A DNA stretch of 64,000 nucleotides from Beroe ovata. Its lineage: Eukaryota > Ctenophora > Nuda > Beroida > Beroidae. The notes beneath the pieces were generated by a model. That model did not search any database, was not told where the DNA came from, and worked only from the letters and a program-made list of their open reading frames with translations. Shown piece by piece: positions 44,301-54,603 of this stretch; positions within the stretch are counted from its first letter, which is position 1; the number at the start of each line of letters is the position of its first letter. Where the stretch lies: the NCBI GenBank assembly GCA_946803715.1, contig CAMPET010000042.1, positions 314,721 through 378,720 of the forward strand, given 5' to 3'. The translations under genes and the position numbers were made by a program.

Positions 44301-47300
44301 ATGATATAACACAGAGCAATGCGTCACATTGGAACTATAGAGTGGGTTGGTAACTTATCACTTCACACACTGCAAGTTGCTACGTATGACTGTTATTGCT
44401 AATCGTGATTATTGTTGCTAGTAATATGATAGTAGCTGTCCTCTAATCGGGAGATCCTATACTCGGCCTGTGTACTCGCCCGTTGGGCTGAACCTCTGCT
44501 CGCTCACTCTCCTCCAGTGTCTCAGTGTTAAGAGCTGTGCGCTCCACTCCTCTCGCTATCTCCGTGTCAATGTCCAGACACACTAGTCTCCCGATGTACA
44601 CCACACTCTGGATCAGCATTCCCAGTGTCACAGACGCGAATATCCAGACAGCGTTGACGTGGTAGTCGTAGATGAGCCATGTCATGATCGGTGTTGAAAA
44701 CAAGTACACCGACACGAGGGAGGTGACAGCTATGAGGAGCTGTTTAGCGAGTGGTGTCAAGATTCCCCGTGCTAGGAACTCGTCTGTACCACGCAGTGCG
44801 AGCATGACACCGACCATTGGGGCTGCCTGAGCCACCTCGGCCCTGACTTGAGGTATTTCCGTGAGGAAGCGGGTGATGGAGGGCAGGATGCTGAGGAAAA
44901 TGCCGACCCACAACACGCGGTCAATGATCAGGTTGAACGATCCCAGCTTCATGCTATACTTGATCTCGTCACGGTTCTGTTTGCCCATGGCGTTCCCCAA
45001 CATGATAGCCTGCGCGTACGCAAGTGCTGGTGCTGTGGCTCCAAACGGCATAAGCACCCTGTAGATGATAACCACACTCTCCGCAGTCACAGGGCCCGAA
45101 ACCTGACAGAGAGCTATAGCAAAAGCAGACACGGCGAATGTGGCTAGTCCCCTGAGCCCGGCAAACACGCCCAGTTTCACCATCTGTCCCCAGTTCACAA
45201 ACACATCCCTGGACGGAGAGGACAGCTCCATCTCCTCTCTCTTACAGTAGACAAACGCCGCCAGGACAAACAGTGATAAGATGACCATTGTGTACTGCGC
45301 GGTCGCTAACCCCGCCACCCCCCACTCCAACTTCACCACAAAGAGCCACCCCAGGAAAATGATTGTCGGGACTCCACAGAACGCTGTCAGGGGAAGGGAG
45401 ATATACCAGTATCCCTGAACCACGAGGTACTTGATGAAGAAATCCCGAATCACGAGGAGAAGCGGTCTCATGCTCATGATCTGCAGATATCTGACTGCCA
45501 CTGCGTGAACTTGCTCATCTTCTCCAAATAGAGGTATTACAAAGGACAGACAGAGAAACGGCGCCAGTGCAAACATGTACACCACAATGCTCTGCAGACA
45601 GCTCTTGTAGAGGAGTATACCAACTGCGCTTTTCCCCCTGGTTTTTATCGTTGCCCCGGCGAAACACTCAAATATCGTCCCGAAACAGAATATGAACGAC
45701 CCTATGGTACAGATTGTCATTTGACTTGCAATCCCTATTCCCGTGACGTAGTAGTCTGCTCCGATGAGGGAAGAGTAGAATGTTGCAATGAACTCCGTGG
45801 ACCGGCCCAGGAACAGATCTGCTGCCACTGGTATGAAGTTACGGAGGAAGTAGAGCTCGGAGTCTCTGAACGTGGACCAGTTCATTTCCTGGATAATTAT
45901 TCGAGTGTGAGTGGAGTGATTATCTGTTGTTATGACAGAATGCATTGTGGTATCATTTCAACTGCCATCAAACAAGTCTAGGTTAAGAACAATGAAACCC
46001 ATGTTTGCAGAATCACAATTTGAAATTGTAGAATTTTATTCGCATGGAACATACCTCATATCTACAAATTTCCATTTCAATCTATAGTCATTAGTCATGC
46101 ATCAATCCAAAGAATTTATATAAGAAGTGAAGTGTCCAAATATCTCATTAATTCACGCTTTAACCAGATTCAAAATATTTTCTCCCCGATCAGTCACTGA
46201 GATATTTGTCCATGTCCACTTCATCACTGCCCTCACTTGGCGGTGAGCCAACTGCGACGTCCCTCTTTACTGGTCTCCCATTCTCGTCCAGTTCGTCCAT
46301 CTCGAGTGCCTCATTGTCCACTCCGCTTCTGTTCGCTATCCCCCGCTCCATAGTTGAGGTCTCTGCCGCGTTTTTCAGAGCTACTCTCTCAGCACTCTTC
46401 TCAATCTCGACAGGGATACTGAGGCAACACATTCTACCCAGGTAGACGACAGTCTGTATCAACATTCCCAGCGTGATGGAGAAGAAGATATAAACTGCAT
46501 TCACGTGGTAAACTATGATAAGCCATAGCATGAGGGGTAGTGACACCAGATACACAGATATAACTGAGGTGACGGCTATACACGCCTGTTTAGCAAGTGG
46601 TGTCAGCACTCCCCTAGCTAGGAACTCGTCTATACCTCTGAATGTGAGCATAGCAGCCACCATCCAGCTAGCTTGATGAACCTCCAACCTCACAGCAGGG
46701 TTCGATGTCAGTGCTTTAGTGCAGGGTGGCAGTGAGGCTAGCAAAACTGTGGCTGTCAAGAATCGGTCTATGAACAAGTTGAATCCACCCAGTTTTAAAC
46801 TGTATCGCACTTCCTTATCGTCTTTCTTTCCCAGAGAATTCCCCAGCATTATAGCTTCAGAGTACGCGAGTGCTGGCGCTGTTGCCCCAAACGGCATGAG
46901 GACTCTGAAAATGATGACTACAGCTGCAGCTGTGTCCGGTCCAGATACTTGGCACAGGGTGATGGCTATCGCCGCCACGGCGAATGTTGCCAGACCCCTG
47001 AACCCGGCAAACGTACCCAGTTTGAACATCTCGCCCCAGTTCCTAAATACTTCCATAGTGGGCGGCTGGAGCTCCAACTCTTTGCGTTTGCAGTACATGA
47101 AACAGTACATGACTATCACAGATATGATGACTAGGAAATACTGAGCTGCTGCCAACCCTGGCACGCCCCATTCCAGCTTCACGACAAATAGCCAACCTAG
47201 CAGTATGATAGTGGGAACCCCGCAGAAGGCAGTCAGGACGAGAGAAATGAACCAGTAGCCCTGCACAACCAGGTATTTGATGGTCGTATCCCGTATGATG

Positions 47301-48795
47301 AGAAGTAGGGGTCGTATGCTCATGACTTGGAGGTACATGACCGCCACTCTGTGCACATTCTCGTCTTCTCCAAAGAGTGGGATCACGTAGGACAGGCACA
47401 AGAAGGGACCAAGAGCGATGGCATATGCCACCAGAGATTGTAGCAGGCATTTGTAGAGGTGATCTCCAAGTGCTGCCTTGCCGTTCCGTTTTAGAATCAC
47501 GCCTGCGTAGCACTCAAACACGGTACCGTAACAGAAGATGAATGCGCAGATTGTACATATGGTCATTTGGCTAGCAATGCCGATACCTGTGACGTAATAC
47601 TCGGGCCCAATCATTGAGGAGTAGAATGTTGCAATGAACTCTGTGGAGCGGCCCAGGAACAAGTCTGCTGCAATCGGCAGGAAATTGCGCAGGAAGTGCG
47701 ACTCGGACGTTCTGAACTTTTGCCAATCCATCTCGACAGACAATGACAGGAACCCTGGTATACAGTGACAGTAGTGACCAGGCGAATGATTCCTACCAAA
47801 ATCGCACGCAAAGCAAGTCAGGCAATCAACATCGTGACGATAGTTTTACAAAGAAAGAAGAATTTGCAGGGAAGGATCTGTTGATTGCAACTCCAATTAA
47901 CAGAGCGTACCACATTGAATATCCCAACAACAGAGAGGGGGTGTTGTTTTTGTGTTACAGTAACGAGGACAATTCCCCTCCTCCCTAAAACCTTTTGTTT
48001 GCGCCAAAACGTAATTAATATCCAGGCCTTCCAGGGCGGTGAAAAATACACCCAAATTTCGCAATGTTATACACACAAACACTGATCACACAAACACAAA
48101 GATTGCATTGTTACATTTGTAGAGGTGATGTTTTACTTCAAAATTGTTACATGTCTGTTACTGCACGCCTTGAGTAACAAGATATGTCACAGTGTTACCA
48201 CACTGTTACTATAGGCTCTATCCCAGGACCCGAACAAACATTTCACTGTTGCTGGGAGTATCCTTGTGATCATGGAGAGGGCCGATGGCGAGTTCACCAA
48301 GCTCCTCAGAAACCTGGACCCTCATGGAACTGAATACGTCCAGAGGTATCGATTGTTGCTGTGTGCCGAATTGTTGCTCCTGTGTGCGACGAATTGTTGC
48401 TGCAATAATTGTTGTTCTGAAGTGGTTCAGTCGGTTTTTCCTTGCTATTGTTATATAATTGTAACCATGACAACCGATCAGGCTAACCGACGAGGCTAAG
48501 CTCTGCAAGCTGATTCAGCGAGTGAAGGCTGAGTTGGCGAATAGCGAAGCAAGTCCTGAGGAAATGTGTAGGATTTACCTGGTGGAAATTGAGCATCTCT
48601 ATTACAAGGTGAGCAGTTTTTCGACCACAGACACATCGCACAGAGACACGTCATAGTGCACACACTCATACACCCACACGCACAAGCACANNNNNNNNNN
48701 NNNNNNNNNNNNNNNNNNNNNNNNNNNNNNNNNNNNNNNNNNNNNNNNNNNNNNNNNNNNNNNNNNNNNNNNNNNNNNNNCACTCACACGCACAA

Positions 48796-48828
<33 letters not shown>

Positions 48829-50049
48829 TATCTCTCCCTGTTCAGGTTGATTACAGCAAGTCTGCCGATGACGCTGACTCGAGTCGATCCACCCTTGACA
48901 CCCTCTGCAAGTACATTTACCGGTATGACACCACTGACCGAATCAGGACGAGGGCCATGCTGTGTCACGTGTACCACCACGCGCTGCACAATAGATGGAG
49001 TGAGGGTCGCGACCTTATGCTCATGTCACATCTCCAACAGAGCATTTCTCATGCGGACATCCCGACAAAGGTAGGATACCGGGGTCCATTGCTCATGTTA
49101 GGGACGAGCTCACTCGTCCTTGATTGTGGAATTAATGTTGTCAATTTCTATTTCAATTCCATCCCCTCAACATAGGTACACCGTGTGACTGTGATCATCA
49201 GCATGGTCTCACCCATGTCCATTTCAGATTCTGCACAACAGAACCATGGTACAGCTGGGTCTATGTGCGTTCCGTAAAGGATTTATCCAACACGCCCACA
49301 CCACTCTGAACGAGATACAGTCTTCTCAGAAGAGTAAAGAACTGCTTGCGCAGGGACTCTCAACTCAGGTGGGTGCAAAGCCATTGCTCAATTGTCAATC
49401 CCTCAGTCAAATGATTTGACTCTGACTCTGACTCACACCGATCAGAGAATGAGTGAGCGAAATCTGGAACAAGAGAAGATAGAGAAGCAGCGTCAAATCC
49501 CGTTCCACATGCACATCAACCTGGAGTTGCTAGAGTACAGCTATCTGACATGTGCCATGTTACTGGAGGTGCCGCACATGGCTGCACACCAGTTTGAACA
49601 GAGGAAGAAGCTGAGTCGAACTTTCCATTACCAGCTCAGGAATGCGGACAAGAGCCCCCTCGTGAGTCACGTGATATCGGAGTGTTGTCATGTGTTGTCA
49701 GGGTATTTCTGACGGTTGTCATTTGTTGGAGCACGCGAAATCACCAAAATCGTGTTGAACTAAATAGCTGCTCCGGAATTTGATCAATTTTTGACGAGTT
49801 TAGTCAGCTGATCTCACAATTTCCACCTTCACAGATTGGTCCACCTGACTCGATGAGAGAGCATCTCGTCGCTGCCGCCAAGGCCATGATGAAAGCCGAT
49901 TGGAAGACATGTGCCGATACCCTCCTCGCACACAAGATATGGAATCTTATGCCGGGAGCCGAACAAGTAAAGGAGATGTTGAGACATAAGATTAAGGAAG
50001 AGAGTCTCAGGACGTATATGTTCACTTACAGCGCGTGCTACGACTCCAT

Positions 50050-50105
<56 letters not shown>

Positions 50106-51014
50106 TGTGTGTGGGTGTGGGTGGGAGTTATAGTAGGTTTGTGGTGGGGGGGGGNACTTAGTTCAATTCCTGTATTATCTTCGGCATTGAAATTACTCAT
50201 GCTCATCATGTTATGAATAAATATAATTGTCTTTACTAATCTAACAAGTGAGAATGCTGTACTATATGTATGGATGATAGGTATATGAATATGTAAGGAA
50301 CAAAAATAATAGCTATAATTATAATAATTAATAGCTATAGTTATCAGAAAAATCGGAAATTTGGTTTTGGAGAATTTTGGGGAATTTTGGGGAATTTTGG
50401 GAAAGTCCCCCGGATTTTCTGGAGTTCCCCAAAAAAAAGTTCCCCAAAATTCCCCAAAATTCCCCTTGGACCCGCCCCTAATCTGTTTTTTCTAATTGTA
50501 TTGATTCGAAAAATCCCTCATTTGTTCCATATTCATCTATTGAAGCATTCCACCCCGTAGTTGACATATGTCATGGATAACACCGAAAAGATGCTTGGGC
50601 AAGGGACTACCTTCACCAAACAAGGGTCCGCCCCTACCGGACTACCCTGGAATACAACATGGACTACCAACATCTACAACACTAGAGGTAGGACTTTACT
50701 TCTCATTTTCTCCTCATGTATAGAATCTTATCTTGTTGCCAACGTTTCTCTTATTACTCCTCCGACCTCCCTATCCTCTCACTCTCCTCCCTCTAACAGG
50801 TGGGCCAGGTGCATTCTCGGGGGACGGACCAAGATCCAACAATCCGGGTACCGGGGGATACCAGCCCCCTCAACAACGCGGAGCCAACTACAGCTCTGCG
50901 TCCGGTGCGACAGGGTACAACAAGAAATCGTATTCCGGGAGCAGCGGCGGCGCTGGTGGCAACTCGTACAACAGGAAGCAACATTCGCAGCAGTTTCGGG
51001 GTGCTGTCTACTAG
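41368..51014 (+). CDS. EIF3C: Eukaryotic translation initiation factor 3 subunit C
   Basis: Core scaffold subunit of eIF3, which recruits the 40S ribosome and initiator tRNA complex. Exons: 41368-41471, 41597-41742, 41825-41937, 42080-42130, 42215-42289, 42379-42427, 42717-42796, 42887-43020, 43156-43279, 43603-43762, 43866-43954, 44060-44167, 48227-48345, 48482-48608, 48846-49070, 49228-49368, 49446-49661, 49835-50052, 50561-50687, 50800-51014. The N-terminus (MSKQSRFF, acidic Ser tract) binds eIF1/eIF5 in the family. Then come [19 protein letters not shown] and [13 protein letters not shown], the helical core ([17 protein letters not shown]), the PCI start ([18 protein letters not shown]) and a Gly/Tyr/Gln-rich tail ending FRGAVY. 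All junctions agree in phase except 50052 to 50561, where about 60 residues of winged helix are absent. The readable product is about 872 residues; human eIF3c has 913. Confidence 0.93.
42540..42655. other. CpG-rich patch in an eIF3c intron
   Basis: GCGCGC-type words (TTTTGCGCGCGTCTTGAC, GAGCGCGCTCCGCGCATTTC) lie between exons 42379-42427 and 42717-42796. Composition resembles the repeat element at 38949, but no terminal repeats are evident. Confidence 0.35.
44443..45885 (-). CDS. MATE-family (multidrug and toxin extrusion-like) transporter, copy 1
   Basis: The intronless frame is 480 residues from ATG 45885 ([17 protein letters not shown]). An in-frame upstream ATG at 45945 would add 20 residues, but the sister gene starts at the MNW/MDW position and an acceptor-like ATCCAG precedes it by three bases, so I prefer 45885. 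About twelve hydrophobic segments are visible. MATE landmarks include [20 protein letters not shown] and [16 protein letters not shown], the latter matching the conserved sequence after TM8 of the family (R-VGNxLGAG type). MATE proteins export organic cations in exchange for H+ or Na+; substrate is unknown. The hydrophilic tail is Glu/Thr-rich. It lies on the opposite strand within an eIF3c intron, 304 bp from copy 2. Confidence 0.88.
   Translation of the reverse strand: MNWSTFRDSELYFLRNFIPVAADLFLGRSTEFIATFYSSLIGADYYVTGIGIASQMTICTIGSFIFCFGTIFECFAGATIKTRGKSAVGILLYKSCLQSIVVYMFALAPFLCLSFVIPLFGEDEQVHAVAVRYLQIMSMRPLLLVIRDFFIKYLVVQGYWYISLPLTAFCGVPTIIFLGWLFVVKLEWGVAGLATAQYTMVILSLFVLAAFVYCKREEMELSSPSRDVFVNWGQMVKLGVFAGLRGLATFAVSAFAIALCQVSGPVTAESVVIIYRVLMPFGATAPALAYAQAIMLGNAMGKQNRDEIKYSMKLGSFNLIIDRVLWVGIFLSILPSITRFLTEIPQVRAEVAQAAPMVGVMLALRGTDEFLARGILTPLAKQLLIAVTSLVSVYLFSTPIMTWLIYDYHVNAVWIFASVTLGMLIQSVVYIGRLVCLDIDTEIARGVERTALNTETLEESERAEVQPNGRVHRPSIGSPD
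46190..47731 (-). CDS. MATE-family transporter, copy 2
   Basis: The intronless frame of 513 residues starts at ATG 47731 ([20 protein letters not shown]). It is a tandem paralogue of copy 1, sharing [47 protein letters not shown] ([10 protein letters not shown] in copy 1) and [15 protein letters not shown]. About twelve membrane segments are followed by an acidic cytoplasmic tail ending DMDKYLSD, longer than copy 1. The common intronless structure and close spacing suggest duplication after retroposition into the eIF3c intron, or simple tandem duplication of an intronless gene. Role as cation/proton antiporter is inferred from the family. Confidence 0.88.
   Translation of the reverse strand: MDWQKFRTSESHFLRNFLPIAADLFLGRSTEFIATFYSSMIGPEYYVTGIGIASQMTICTICAFIFCYGTVFECYAGVILKRNGKAALGDHLYKCLLQSLVAYAIALGPFLCLSYVIPLFGEDENVHRVAVMYLQVMSIRPLLLIIRDTTIKYLVVQGYWFISLVLTAFCGVPTIILLGWLFVVKLEWGVPGLAAAQYFLVIISVIVMYCFMYCKRKELELQPPTMEVFRNWGEMFKLGTFAGFRGLATFAVAAIAITLCQVSGPDTAAAVVIIFRVLMPFGATAPALAYSEAIMLGNSLGKKDDKEVRYSLKLGGFNLFIDRFLTATVLLASLPPCTKALTSNPAVRLEVHQASWMVAAMLTFRGIDEFLARGVLTPLAKQACIAVTSVISVYLVSLPLMLWLIIVYHVNAVYIFFSITLGMLIQTVVYLGRMCCLSIPVEIEKSAERVALKNAAETSTMERGIANRSGVDNEALEMDELDENGRPVKRDVAVGSPPSEGSDEVDMDKYLSD
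48691..48780. other. Assembly gap (90 N) next to a (CA)n tract
   Basis: The gap is flanked by CA repeats on both sides, inside the intron between eIF3c exons 48482-48608 and 48846-49070. Both neighbouring exons are intact and in phase, so no coding loss is expected. Confidence 0.95.
50053..50560 (+). other. eIF3c intron with (GT)n, single N and foldback; an exon is missing here
   Basis: It begins with a (GT)n tract 50053-50112, a G-run and an N at 50155. An inverted repeat follows, with GGGGAATTTTGG units at about 50378-50400 and CCCCAAAATTCC units at about 50441-50466. The winged-helix exon of the PCI domain, expected between residues YDSIR and [12 protein letters not shown], is not present. 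Confidence 0.75.
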
Positions 51015-51410
51015 ATTGTGTGCGGAGTAGTGATAACGGGTTTGGGATAAGGAGAGGGACAGTGGACTGTGCGCCCCTGGTTAGAGCGTGTCACGCGTGA
51101 TGGCTAACGCGATAAGAGCAACGCGTGACTTCCCGTTTTGACCAGGGGCAGGTAAAATCTTTTTATCATTCGTCATCATCTTCCGAAGATGACGATTATA
51201 TGTGGTTTTAATGAGATATACCATTTTTGGACATAAACCTCTTGATTGTTAAACTCCGGCTAATTTGATTTAGATTATATCAGCTGACTTACTTCACTTC
51301 TATCAGTGCCAATGGAATGCTTATTGGATACTAAATTCGCCAGTATTGCCATTTATTGGTTGTCGAGTTCATTGTCCTAACTCCTGGCCCAAACCCCCCT
51401 AGCTGTCCCC
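51015..51410 (+). other. Short intergenic spacer, eIF3c to MED28-like
   Basis: The 396-bp spacer ends in a pyrimidine tract with AG (CCCAAACCCCCCTAG) eight bases before the next ATG. I see no promoter motif. Confidence 0.5.
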
Positions 51411-52009
51411 ATGTCATCATCATGTGATCAGCTCCACAGACTGGAGGGAATCTTCCTGGAATGTTTGGAATGTGTCGTGAACAATGACAGTTTGATAACT
51501 GATGAAAAGATAGAGGTGGTCAAGGATATCCACAACAAAGCTGACATGTAAGTACTTGTTCCTTGACTATTGTTTTGTGTTGAAGATTATCTTGGCTCTA
51601 AAGTGATATTGCCACAGCAACTATAATATTCTCGAACATTTTCAAACCCTCTCAAAAGATAAATCCTTGTGTTCAGGTTCACGGAAAAGTTGCATTCACT
51701 CCGTCGGTCTGTGGCACAACAAGAGATTTTGTGTCTCAAAAAGGAAGATATTTTAAAAGCGGAGATAGCTCAGCTGAAGAGCAAAATTGAAAGAAAGAAA
51801 CAGCTGATTGCTAAATCACAGGTTTGGATATCGAAATTCTCGAAGCCCAATCCGAGAAAATCATGTTTTCATTTCGGTCAGTGTTTACTTTGTCAATGAG
51901 TAACGACTTTTGATATTCCCTGATATTTCAGTTGAAGTTTGAGGAATGGAAAATAAGGTTGTCTGCTGTGGAAGAAGCCTCAGTGAAAGCTTACACCAAC
52001 CTTACCTGA
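51411..52009 (+). CDS. MED28: Mediator subunit 28-like protein
   Basis: Three phase-consistent exons (51411-51547, 51678 region from 51677 to 51821, 51932-52009) encode about 119 residues, mostly helical and coiled-coil. The pattern LEGIFLECLECVVNND, then HNKADMFTEKLHSLRR, LKKEDILKAEIAQLKSKIER and LKFEEWKIRLSAVEEA follows MED28, a head-module subunit of Mediator that bridges transcription factors and RNA polymerase II. It is shorter than human MED28 (178), lacking the Pro/Gly-rich N-terminus and the C-terminal tail. The match is remembered rather than computed, and other small coiled-coil proteins are possible. AATAAA at 52075-52080 is a plausible polyadenylation signal. Confidence 0.65.
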
Positions 52010-52447
52010 ACATATGTGATTGGAAAACAACGTCCACTTTGGATTTGGCTAAACCGATCTGACGATCATTGATCAATAAACTGCAGATGTTTGGATGGTC
52101 ATATGGATCAAGCAGAAGATGACTGATTACTTCCCTAGTCCATAGATACGCCCCTACATCACATATGTCTCCTATCTGTGGAACAATGACATCATAACAT
52201 GATGTCTGTCAGTCAGGCCCTGCTGTAATGTGACAGTTTTACAGGAAGTAATTTGAGTACCTACCCCTCTACAACGATGACATCAACAAGATTTCAGAGG
52301 ATTTTATTCAATTTCATATTGCTATTCAATGTCTAGTTCATTTGAGGTCGCCTCTTATTCCATTTTCGGTGTTCTCACACGAGTCTCAATATCTCTCTGC
52401 CTCATACACTTCTCCCTCCCTCTCACTAACACAATCCGTTCAGTAGA
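52010..52447 (+). other. Spacer between MED28-like and LEM2-like genes
   Basis: It contains the MED28 polyadenylation signal (52075). It ends in a long pyrimidine-rich tract (CTTCTCCCTCCCTCTCACTA) leading to CCGTTCAG, an AG four bases before the next ATG. Confidence 0.5.
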
Positions 52448-53929
52448 ATGACCCCAGTATCTGAGCTATCCGACGCCCAACTCCGCTCCCTGCTATCACA
52501 ACATGGATTCCAGGCGGGTCCCATCACAGCAACAACTCGCCGAGTGTATGAGCTCAAACTTGAGTCCCTTCTGAAGGGGGGTAGGGGTGGAGGAGGCGCC
52601 CGAGCGGCATCGGAATCTGCGGATTCCGCGCGAAAACGACGCCAGACTCTCGACACACTCCGGACGACGGAGCGCCCGAAGTTCGAGTCCCGGAGGTCGG
52701 AGAACAGCATCGCGTCGCGGAGTAATGTGCCGGCGTCCCTCAACTTGTCGGACTATTCCGATACGGAACTGAGCGAACTGAGCGTCACCGCATCCGAACA
52801 CAATTTGGACACCCCTGTTCCACCTCGGAAACTGGTCATCTCCACCGCAAACCGGGCTGCTCCTGTTCGCCGGAAGCAAGTCAAAACAATCGATCCCCCT
52901 CCGCCGGCAAATTCATCATTGTTTAGTGACACGGAGGATGACGATAAAACCAAGAAAAGGGGGTCATCTAAAGTCGGATCCACGAACAATACTCTGATCA
53001 TTGTCGGTGTTTTCATTGGACTGTGTGCCACAGCGGTAGCGGGGTATGTCGGCTATCAAATGTACAAGAACCGTTACTCTGCCCCAATCATTGCCCGACA
53101 GTGTCAAAACCTCACTCTGGACATTACGATGATCGAGTGTGATCGTATCTTCACCGAGCTCGTCCGACAGAAGAGGGAGCTGGACGTGTTTTCAGGGGAG
53201 GTGGAGTGTGGAGACAAGGAGGGCGACCTCCATATTCCCGCTCCCTACTCGCTATCGGAGCGACAACTCATCTTCTACCTCCGGGAAGAGTTGAATTACA
53301 CGATATTCGTGCGGAGGGAAGATCAGTTTATCGAGTTGGAAAGTCAGGCTGAGTTGGAGGATTTCGATCCGGTGAACACCGTGTTTTTCTACTCCACACA
53401 AACCCCTCAGATCACGTGGTACTGCTACTTCACCACGATTTGCAGCAACTTTGCGTACTACTTCTTCACAGCGGCGGTTACGCTGGTAGTGGTGCAGATA
53501 GCTCACAAAGCATGGCAGTGGAAAAACGCCAAGGCACGGCAGGAAACGGGGCAGATGTATGAACTGATTGATCAGATAATCGAGGAGCTCCAGAGGAATT
53601 ATACGAAGTATCTGAGTGATCCCATCAACCATGTCCCCTACGTTGCTATCCCTCATGCTAGGGACCGGCTTCTCCTGCCTTCCCAGAGAGCTACAATGAA
53701 GCCTATCTGGGATAAAGCTGTCCAGTTCATTGCACAGCATGAGTCCAGGGTCAGAGTTGAGATGAGGCGTGTCCAGAGCGAGGATTTCCCAGTTTGGTAT
53801 TGGCTGGAAGCCAGCAAATCCGACAATATTCAGCCACAACCTGACAGTACTTCTTCGCCTGACTTCCTTTACCCTGACTTGGACTCTGATCTTGCCTCTC
53901 TTAGTCATAGTGGAAGCAAGTTGAGTTAG
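52448..53929 (+). CDS. LEMD2: LEM2-type inner nuclear membrane protein (LEM domain plus MSC domain)
   Basis: The single-exon frame is 493 residues; human LEMD2 is 503. Residues 1-42 are a LEM domain (SELSDAQLRSLLSQHGF, GPITATTRRVYELKLESLL), which binds BAF and so tethers chromatin. A basic Ser-rich linker leads to TM1 near residue 180 (TLIIVGVFIGLCATAVAGY) and a lumenal region. TM2 lies near residue 337 (YYFFTAAVTLVVVQIA). The C-terminal MSC (Man1-Src1p-C) winged helix lies in the nucleoplasm (MYELIDQIIEELQRN to FPVWYWLEAS). There is no RRM-like C-terminal extension, so LEM2 rather than MAN1. The family acts in nuclear envelope integrity and, with CHMP7, envelope resealing. The absence of introns is notable. 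Confidence 0.9.
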   Translation: MTPVSELSDAQLRSLLSQHGFQAGPITATTRRVYELKLESLLKGGRGGGGARAASESADSARKRRQTLDTLRTTERPKFESRRSENSIASRSNVPASLNLSDYSDTELSELSVTASEHNLDTPVPPRKLVISTANRAAPVRRKQVKTIDPPPPANSSLFSDTEDDDKTKKRGSSKVGSTNNTLIIVGVFIGLCATAVAGYVGYQMYKNRYSAPIIARQCQNLTLDITMIECDRIFTELVRQKRELDVFSGEVECGDKEGDLHIPAPYSLSERQLIFYLREELNYTIFVRREDQFIELESQAELEDFDPVNTVFFYSTQTPQITWYCYFTTICSNFAYYFFTAAVTLVVVQIAHKAWQWKNAKARQETGQMYELIDQIIEELQRNYTKYLSDPINHVPYVAIPHARDRLLLPSQRATMKPIWDKAVQFIAQHESRVRVEMRRVQSEDFPVWYWLEASKSDNIQPQPDSTSSPDFLYPDLDSDLASLSHSGSKLS

Positions 53930-54340
53930 TGACTAAGATTATGTGGCATTGTATCAGTATTGGTTATGGTATGCGGCAGATCAGTTTCGATAAGATATAG
54001 ACAAAAAGGCTCGAATTCAACCCCGCAAAATTTTATCTACGGGATTCAGAATAGGATTTCTCTTCACACTATATATGCAACTGAATATCATATCGCTTAG
54101 TACTTGTCAAATAGTTATAGAGGGATTGAAGTTACAAGTGTAAAGTAACAATTGAATCTCCCAATTCAAAATTAGCCTTAAGTATTCTTGACCGTGACTA
54201 TGGACTATCATACATATAACATATTGAATTTGATATGTTAAACGCGTACAGCGTATTTATGACGCGTATTTAATGACCAATTCAATAAATTAAATGCTTA
54301 TATATCTTTGAACTTTCTATATGCGTACCTTCCAGTTCTT

Positions 54341-54433
54341 GCCGGATGTTATCTGTCCACTGTTTCTTCATTCTTGCGCGCAAGAAACAGTGGACAGATA
54401 ACAGATAACAAATAAATACAATATAACATCCGG
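54341..54433. mobile_element. Foldback element, TIR GCCGGATGTTATCTGTCCAC
   Basis: GCCGGATGTTATCTGTCCAC, then TGTTTCTT, is inverted within 54381-54406 (GCAAGAAACAGTGGACAGATAA), and outer CCGGATGTTAT/ATAACATCCGG ends lie at 54342 and about 54423-54433. The sequence shares GATGTTAYCTG and TGTTTCTTGCGCGC with the ends of the element at 38949. Confidence 0.7.
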
Positions 54434-54603
54434 AAATCCAGTTCTACTATAATACGGATAGTGGATACCCTTACCCTCACGCTTGGTCAGGATGCAGGTG
54501 AATGACGCGACGATGTTCGTTCCATGCCATTATGCCAAGTTGACCACTCATGGGCGGCGTGGGACCCCGACAGGAATATAGGATCTGTTTCCGCGCGGCG
54601 CTT

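Larger units (their letters stand above)
44168..48226 (+). other. Long eIF3c intron hosting two antisense MATE genes
   Basis: Exon 44060-44167 ends ENLE and exon 48227 begins [10 protein letters not shown], and the human protein is continuous across this point, so the 4059 bp between are intron. The donor is weak (GAG|GTTTTT). In-frame read-through gives a stop at 44186. All other eIF3c introns I placed are well below 1 kb. Confidence 0.85.

Noticed and set aside
45886-45945. Upstream in-frame ATG of MATE copy 1 (20 extra residues)
   Set aside because: The paralogue starts at the aligned MDW, and an acceptor-like CAG lies between the two ATGs.
47732-47743. Four-residue N-terminal extension of MATE copy 2
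   Set aside because: It would start at TTG. The first ATG is at 47731.
53252-53908. 218-codon minus-strand frame
   Set aside because: Antisense of the LEM2-like coding region.
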